Source: Endocalyx cinctus
Taxonomy: Eukaryota > Ascomycota > Sordariomycetes > Amphisphaeriales > Apiosporaceae
DNA length: 64,000 nt
Assembly: GCA_001600455.1 (NCBI GenBank)
Contig: BCKC01000008.1
Location: 1,771,345 to 1,835,344, forward strand
Reading direction: 5' to 3'
This document shows positions 59,200 through 64,000 of this stretch, in pieces. How positions within the stretch are numbered: the stretch's first letter is position 1; the number at the start of each line of letters is the position of its first letter. The translations under genes were made by a program, and so were the position numbers. The notes under the pieces were generated by a model. That model was not told the origin of the DNA. It ran no database searches and saw nothing but the letters and a program-made list of their open reading frames with translations.

Positions 59200-60279
59200 A
59201 TGGCTCCCCCAACTGCGGAGGATTACACAGTGGGGTTGATATACATCAAACCATTGGAGATGGTGGCTATCACTGCGATGTTAGACGAGAAATACGATCC
59301 GGTTCCAGTCGCTCACGGTGATTCAAACGATTACACCCTCGGCTGCATCGGCGACCATAACGTGGTGATAGCGGGACCAGCGCGAGGCGACCAAGGCACG
59401 GTAGCCACCGCCCAGTTCGTCACCACGATACGGCTCACGTTCCCCAACGTCGCCGTCGGGATGCTGGTAGGCATCGGGGGCGGTATCCCCCGTTATCCCG
59501 AAAAAGACGTCAGGTTGGGGGACGTCGTCGTAGGCGCCCCCGAAACGGGCCCGGCCGTCGTCCAGTACGACCTCGGAAAGAGAACGGCCGACGGTTTCGA
59601 GATCTCCAAAACCTTGGGTAAACCGCCCGGGTTGCTGCTTAAAGTGGTCAATAAAGTCGAGGACAAGGCTATGTATATCCGGGACGGGGAGGACGATATC
59701 CTCAAACCCCACCTCGATAGATTTTCCGGATACACGAGGCTCAGGAGAGGTTACAAAAAGCCGTCGGTGCCGGATCGCCTTTTCGAATCGACGTTCGTTC
59801 ACGAGCCGGGAACCCAGTGTTCCGATCACGGGCCCGAGACCGAGGTGATCAGGGACCCGAGGGAAACGCCCGATCACGTCGTCGTGCACCACGGCACCAT
59901 CCTATCCGGAAGTACGGTGATGAAATCCTCCGCGGATCGCGACCTGCTCTCGTCCGAGTACCCGAACGCTTGCTGCTTCGAGATGGAGGCGGCGGGGCTC
60001 ATGGACGTCTTCCCCTGCCTGGTGATCCGCGGTATCTGCGACTACGCCGACTCGCACAAGAACGACGCCTGGCAGAAGTACGCGGCGGCCGTCGCGGCCG
60101 CGTACGCGAGGGAGATCCTCCTGAACATGTCGAAGCATCTGCCGCGAACGCCCGAGATAAGAGAACAGGTGGACGCAAAGCGAGCCGACTATCATACTAT
60201 GTTCTCGGGCACAAATAATGGCGTCCAGATAGGTCATAATATGGGCAGTATGACTAATACGTTTAACGGAAATTACTAG
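59200..60279 (+). CDS. stand-alone nucleoside-phosphorylase-like (PNP_UDP) domain protein with C-terminal Gly/Asn amyloid-type motif
   Basis: A single exon of 359 residues. It begins MAPPTAEDYTVGLIYIKPLE, followed by EMVAITAMLDEKYD, DYTLGCIGDHNVVIAGPA, VAVGMLVGIGGGIPR and RLGDVVVGAPE, the fold-I phosphorylase core. The key CCFEMEAAGLMDVFPCLVIR segment (about 258-277) holds the FEMEAAG nucleoside-binding signature, then GICDYADSHKNDAWQKYAAA. In fungi this domain commonly heads NLR-like (NACHT/NB-ARC with ANK or TPR) proteins. Here no nucleotide-binding or repeat domain follows. After RADYHT the protein ends in FSGTNNGVQIGHNMGSMTNT and FNGNY (335-359), a GxNxGxQIGxNxGS pattern resembling prion-like signalling motifs described for fungal NLRs and their effectors. 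It may be an effector or a decoupled sensor module in incompatibility or defence. Codon use is strongly C/G-ending, so it looks functional. Confidence 0.85.
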   Translation: MAPPTAEDYTVGLIYIKPLEMVAITAMLDEKYDPVPVAHGDSNDYTLGCIGDHNVVIAGPARGDQGTVATAQFVTTIRLTFPNVAVGMLVGIGGGIPRYPEKDVRLGDVVVGAPETGPAVVQYDLGKRTADGFEISKTLGKPPGLLLKVVNKVEDKAMYIRDGEDDILKPHLDRFSGYTRLRRGYKKPSVPDRLFESTFVHEPGTQCSDHGPETEVIRDPRETPDHVVVHHGTILSGSTVMKSSADRDLLSSEYPNACCFEMEAAGLMDVFPCLVIRGICDYADSHKNDAWQKYAAAVAAAYAREILLNMSKHLPRTPEIREQVDAKRADYHTMFSGTNNGVQIGHNMGSMTNTFNGNY

Positions 60280-61121
60280 AAGAAAATGATTTCGAGCAAA
60301 ATTAAAGGTGTGTAAATAATAGAAATTTATTTTATACGTTAGGATGCTTATAGGCCGAAAACTGGATAATGTTTTTTTTTTTTTTTCTCAGTGGCCCCTC
60401 TGGCTTTCTGTAGACCGGGCTATACTTTATGTAAAGGTTATGCAAACGATACCGTCTTTGAAACCGTTTTTGGCTCCACTCCCGACCACTTTCCGTTTTA
60501 AGAACCTGCCTCTAAGGGGCTACAGAAAACGGCGTACTATATATAGTTCAATATCTACTCATTTCTGACGTAGAAACCAAAGGAACAGGGAGATTTTAAT
60601 ATATCAGTGCTGTCTTGTTAGTAGATGATGAGGGCCACTACGCTATAACGGACCTCCTACGAGAATGAAAGACAAACGAATCCGTTATTGCTTTTTCACC
60701 TATAATGGCTTGTATGTCCTCCCATGTATTATTGTTCATCTAGAAGAAATTCATTAGGGGGAAATTTTAAATAAATAGGCTTCAAAGCTGATACCGTGGT
60801 CATGGCAGAGAATTATTAGAGCTCTACTGTGCGTGGTCCAACTTTGACAGTAACTCATCAGCTCAACGGATCCTGCATTTATGGGAATATGACAGGATAC
60901 CGTGGATTGGGAGGATTGGATAGAGGGAGACATGCTGAATTAGGGTTTCATAGATGTCGAACAGGGAAACTGTCAAATTTTATAGAACATTGTGACGATT
61001 AGGGAACACGTCAAATTGAGACGTATGCCCCGAGAAAAATTCAAGAAAAGAAAGTCCTCCTCAAGTATCGTCTGCGCTCTGCCTCCTCCCCTTACTTCTG
61101 ATGTCCTTTCTTTGGAGACTT
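60280..61121. other. intergenic region, no gene seen
   Basis: 3' side of the phosphorylase-domain gene. It has a 14-T run near 60373-60386 and short inverted CTACAGAAA/TTTCTGTAG pieces. No nucleotide-binding or repeat domain continuing the upstream protein was found on either strand. Confidence 0.6.
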
Positions 61122-61690
61122 TCATACATCAAGACCCGTGCTTTTCAATCGCACGTAGCAGATCCTTGGCTTATTGACAAATGAGAGTAGATCGAGAGCT
61201 CCTCGGGACATCTCAACATTTCAAAATTCCACACCACCATTGTTAGAAGTATCCTAAATTCCATGTACGCCAGCTTCTTCCCAAAGCAGCCGCGAACGCC
61301 CAGCCCGAACGGAATGCTCGGTCCGGCCTGCGCGTTCCATTCTAAGTGATGACCTTTTCCTCTTTCCTCCCTCTCCCCTTCCTCCTAGTCTTCCAAGCCT
61401 GGATCAGCACCTAGGTCTTAATACTAAATTGAAGCTTGCAGCATATATGAACTTTCCACTCGAGCAGGTTCTCTCAAGACTCCCCCGCTATATGCGGCTC
61501 TTTTAGACGTTCGTATCAACTTAGGAGGACGGGATCTACCGAGCTTAGCAGGAGCTACAAGATATCATGTTAACTAGCTATGGGGCCAACGTTTATTTTT
61601 ACACGGGCTCCGGCCGAAGTGTGAATCATTATGCCGTTACTTGTAGTTGCAGGCAATGGAACGAAATCATGCTGTTGGTTTTGGCCTTTT
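61122..61690 (-). pseudogene. decayed cytochrome P450 (C-terminal region)
   Basis: On the minus strand, 61640-61670 and onward reads FVPLPATTSNGIMIHTSAGA and RVKINVG, the strand region before the P450 meander, and then hits stops. From about 61345 the frame reads LEWNAQAGPSIPFGLGVRG and CFGKKLAYMEFRILLTMVVW, which contains the heme-binding signature FGLGVRGCFG with its axial cysteine, followed by NFEMLRCPEELSIYS. A frameshift there moves the remaining FVNKPRICYVRLKSTGLDV ending into another frame, stopping at 61122. In-frame stops (TAG just upstream of the heme segment, TAA after INVGPIAS), the frameshift and the absence of a visible K-helix ExxR or of any N-terminal half show a broken gene. 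The subfamily is not assigned. It lies between the phosphorylase-domain gene and the methyltransferase gene. Confidence 0.72.
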
Positions 61691-61938
61691 TTAACCTGTT
61701 ATCCTTTGAAAAGTGATTGGCCATACACGTAATTTACTCCCTTGCAATAATACTGCACGAGTTACCAACAATGCGCATTCTTCCTAATACTTAGTTCTTA
61801 TAAACGTATAAGCACGGGACCTTTGAGCTCTCTTGTTTAGTTAACCTTTTGCCTTTAAAAAAAAATCTCCCTCAAAACTGATAAGTTCTCTTAAATAGGT
61901 TTTATCTCTTTTGTGAAGATAATTATTACCAAGCCACG

Positions 61939-62891
61939 ATGACGGATGTATATACGGAAAATATGACTCGTCTCCCGAGCGAGATTCAGAGGTTCGATCT
62001 CCATTAGTCTGAGACTTCAAGTGCTGCTCTTATTTTAACAAACGGTGACAGGCTCAATCAACAGTTCGATTTATATGCAGAGTAAAACACGCCTCTGCCT
62101 CATCAGCCTGGTTATTATCATCTAACCATTTTCACAGAAATGTCGGATACCTTCTTCATCCATCTATTATCCTTCCACCGGCCCCGCATATCGCGGACAT
62201 GGGCACTGGCACAGGCCGGTTTCACATTCGGCTACACAAGGTAGTCCCGAATGCGGTCCTAGAAGGCTTCGACATATCTTCGAGCCTCTTTCCACCCCAG
62301 GACATGCTTCCGCCTGGAGTCACTCTTTCGGTCTTGGATCTCAAGAAACCATTTCCCGAGCATATGCACGAACAGTATGATCTAGTGGATGTACGCATGC
62401 TAGTGGCGGCGATGCGTCCGGGCGACTGGGAGCCCGCCGTTCGCAACATAGCCAAACTACTACGACCCGGAGGGTATTTACAATGGCTGGAGTGCGAATT
62501 TTTGAACGTGGAGTGGCTGAAAAGTACGCCGGATGCGAAATTCGAGAAGGCCAAGTTCATGGCGGATGCGTTCAGCGCGGCACTGCGAGAACAATTTCAA
62601 CATGGATGGAATACACTACCCGGACAGATGCGAGCGGCGGGTTTCGCCTCGGTGGTTAGCGACGTGGTCAGTTCCGATAGGGTTCCCGAGACAAGAGCAG
62701 ATATAACTGCCAGTATCCTGGACCTTGTTTTCACCTGGGCGCGTACGATGACGGAGAAAGGCGCGTCGGGACCTATGTTTGGCGACCATTTGGATGATCT
62801 AGAGAAGGTGGTTCATGAAGAAATCAAGTCAGGTGGCTACTTCAAATTCAATATTCATGTGGCATGCGCTCAAAAGCCACCAATGGAATAA
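61939..62891 (+). CDS. LaeA-like SAM-dependent methyltransferase
   Basis: Three exons (61939-61991, 62052-62081, 62138-62891) encode 278 residues. The spliced N-terminus reads MTDVYTENMTRLPSEIQRLN, QQFDLYAENVGYLLHPSI, then PPAPHIADMGTGTGRFHIRL, with SAM motif I (DMGTGTG, about 48-54). EGFDISSSLFPP carries the acidic end of strand 2, VTLSVLDLKKPFPEHM and QYDLVDVRMLVAAM follow, and KLLRPGGYLQWLECE is the post-motif III segment. This is the fungal LaeA/UMTA-like methyltransferase group, whose members include secondary-metabolism regulators and tailoring enzymes. The first two introns are short (60 and 56 bp), and the first uses a GTTCGA donor, unusual but required by frame and homology. The C-terminus HVACAQKPPME is complete. 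The nearby P450 relic suggests a former metabolite locus; the substrate is unknown. Confidence 0.85.
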
Positions 62892-63915
62892 ATACTTGCT
62901 ATTTACGGGTACGGGACTTCCTGAGTCGTAGAGCATCCGAGGCGGCTACTCCCTTACGTGTCTCGGCAGGCCATGGATTAAATACCTAGTGTAGTCGAAA
63001 TACCTAGCTGACCTCTTTTATTTTCTTAAATTTCACAAGATATTTATGTCGTCCATATTAGAAAGAATAGGGAGATTTGCTATACATATAATCGAGTTCC
63101 CCTCCAAACAGTATTGCAAAACTCTGCGGCACCACTCCTTCTACTGTATCTTTCTTGGTCTATTCCTAACTAATGGTATCACACTCCATCATCAATGCCA
63201 AATGTTCCTTGCATGATCTGGTATTGAGTATCCTCAGTCGGTCACTTGGGGATAAAAGAGTACTACATAAATTTGGCTGCGCGCCTGCAGCTATTTTCCG
63301 GGTAGCTTAAGTAGGATACGTCTATATAAGGGGAGGTTTCGCCTTGCAATTAGAATAAAAAGGTCAAAACGGTCATTTCCCGTTTATTACGGCTTATTTA
63401 CCGTAGTATATTCCAAGTTATGCAAACTTGTTCATTTCAAAACTGATAATTTAATGCGTATATATTCTTGCTAATAAGTACTTATTGATATCCTATATGG
63501 AATATTTAGTATCTATCGTCATGATAACTCTCTTATATCTTTGACATATTCCAACTTACGGTGAGGTTTAATCACTGTCGATAGCTTAAACCCCCCTCTA
63601 AATCTTCTGATGACTGGTTTTAACCAGGGGTTGTTATAATTACAGCGTGAACCTACGCTACAGTTGCAGGTTTACATCATTACATCATCACTAATGAACT
63701 ACCACATGATATTCACATTCTATATAATCTACTGCCGCCAAATAAAATTTGATTAAACAAGTAGATAGACTATCCATCTCAAAAGTAACAAGAGGTAGAT
63801 AATGCGCTGCATTTCTACTATTCATATCTACTTATCGCGTAGGCAACAACTTAGCAAACATATATTCCGATCACCACCCAAACTTTTCAACACTTTTACT
63901 ACTACCATCCGCAAC
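62892..63915. other. intergenic region before the right-edge gene
   Basis: 1 kb, A/T-rich. TATATAAGGGG at about 63322-63332 is TATA-like but 590 bp from the next ATG. No gene seen. Confidence 0.55.
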
Positions 63916-64000
63916 ATGTCGTCCTTTAAACTCAAATCGCCGTCGGACGTCACCGTGACCCTTCCGGACGGTCTCACCGAGGAGAAACTAACCAATTTCC
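63916..64000 (+). CDS. 5' end of a possible Nudix-type ADP-sugar pyrophosphatase (partial)
   Basis: ATG at 63916 in a GCAAC context opens a frame running off the window (28 codons): MSSFKLKSPSDVTVTLPDGL followed by TEEKLTNF. Third positions are C/G-rich, as in the confident genes here. The opening (SPSDV, then LPxGLTEEKL with an aromatic residue) recalls the N-terminus of fungal Nudix hydrolases of the ADP-sugar pyrophosphatase type, but the catalytic Nudix box is outside the window, so the identity is tentative. Confidence 0.4.
   Translation, partial: MSSFKLKSPSDVTVTLPDGLTEEKLTNF

Noticed and set aside
1..64000. CRISPR arrays, bacterial operons, dispersed 5S rRNA, complete transposons or viral genes
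   Set aside because: None of their signatures was seen on either strand.

Overview
The window looks like nuclear DNA of a filamentous ascomycete (Pezizomycotina, probably a Sordariomycete-type fungus). The reasons are many short introns of about 50-110 bp with GTRNGN donors and YAG acceptors, fungal-only families (Zn2Cys6 regulator, BTB/POZ-like protein, LaeA-like methyltransferase, nucleoside-phosphorylase-domain protein), an intron-bearing tRNA-Glu, C/G-ending codons in the long reading frames, and abundant A/T homopolymers between genes. No bacterial operon structure, CRISPR array, rRNA gene or intact transposon was seen. Most genes had to be assembled from exons by reading splice sites. 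All exon junctions are predictions, although nearly all keep the frame and rebuild recognisable family sequence.

Layout. 1-385 holds the 5' end of an unrecognised Asn/Gln/Gly-rich protein (minus strand), followed by a roughly 9.4 kb stretch with no convincing gene. 9.8-16.9 kb is a dense housekeeping block: an FMN-binding split-barrel (pyridoxamine-phosphate-oxidase-like) protein diverging from the biotin-containing alpha subunit of methylcrotonyl-CoA carboxylase, then mitochondrial ribosomal protein bS16m diverging from NAD(P)HX epimerase, and a small Cys-rich ORF. 16.9-20 kb is poor in genes. At 20.0-20.5 kb lies an unrecognised multi-exon gene whose 5' structure is unresolved. 20.8-25.7 kb is a divergent pair: a four-exon Zn2Cys6 transcription factor and a DHA2-type MFS transporter, with CCG-containing palindromes in the shared promoter.

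27.1-31.2 kb encodes a 1306-residue Cid1/Trf-type nucleotidyltransferase with long disordered tails. After another 5.9 kb gap come a thioredoxin-fold AhpC/TSA-like protein (37.0 kb), a BTB/POZ-like protein (39.2-41.6 kb) and an SLC35F-type transporter (42.5-43.9 kb). 43.9-53.3 kb is mostly gene-free, apart from a possible tiny spliced ORF and a strong hairpin. At 53.3-55.1 kb there is a five-exon low-complexity protein that looks conserved in ascomycetes.

57.4-64 kb has an accessory flavour: a tRNA-Glu, a lone pol III box-like remnant, a stand-alone nucleoside-phosphorylase-domain protein ending in a Gly/Asn-rich motif of the kind used in fungal amyloid signalling, a decayed cytochrome P450, a LaeA-like methyltransferase, and at the right edge the start of a possible Nudix hydrolase. 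The most notable candidates are the phosphorylase-domain protein with its terminal motif, the P450 relic beside the methyltransferase, the divergent regulator-transporter pair and the two unusually long hairpins.
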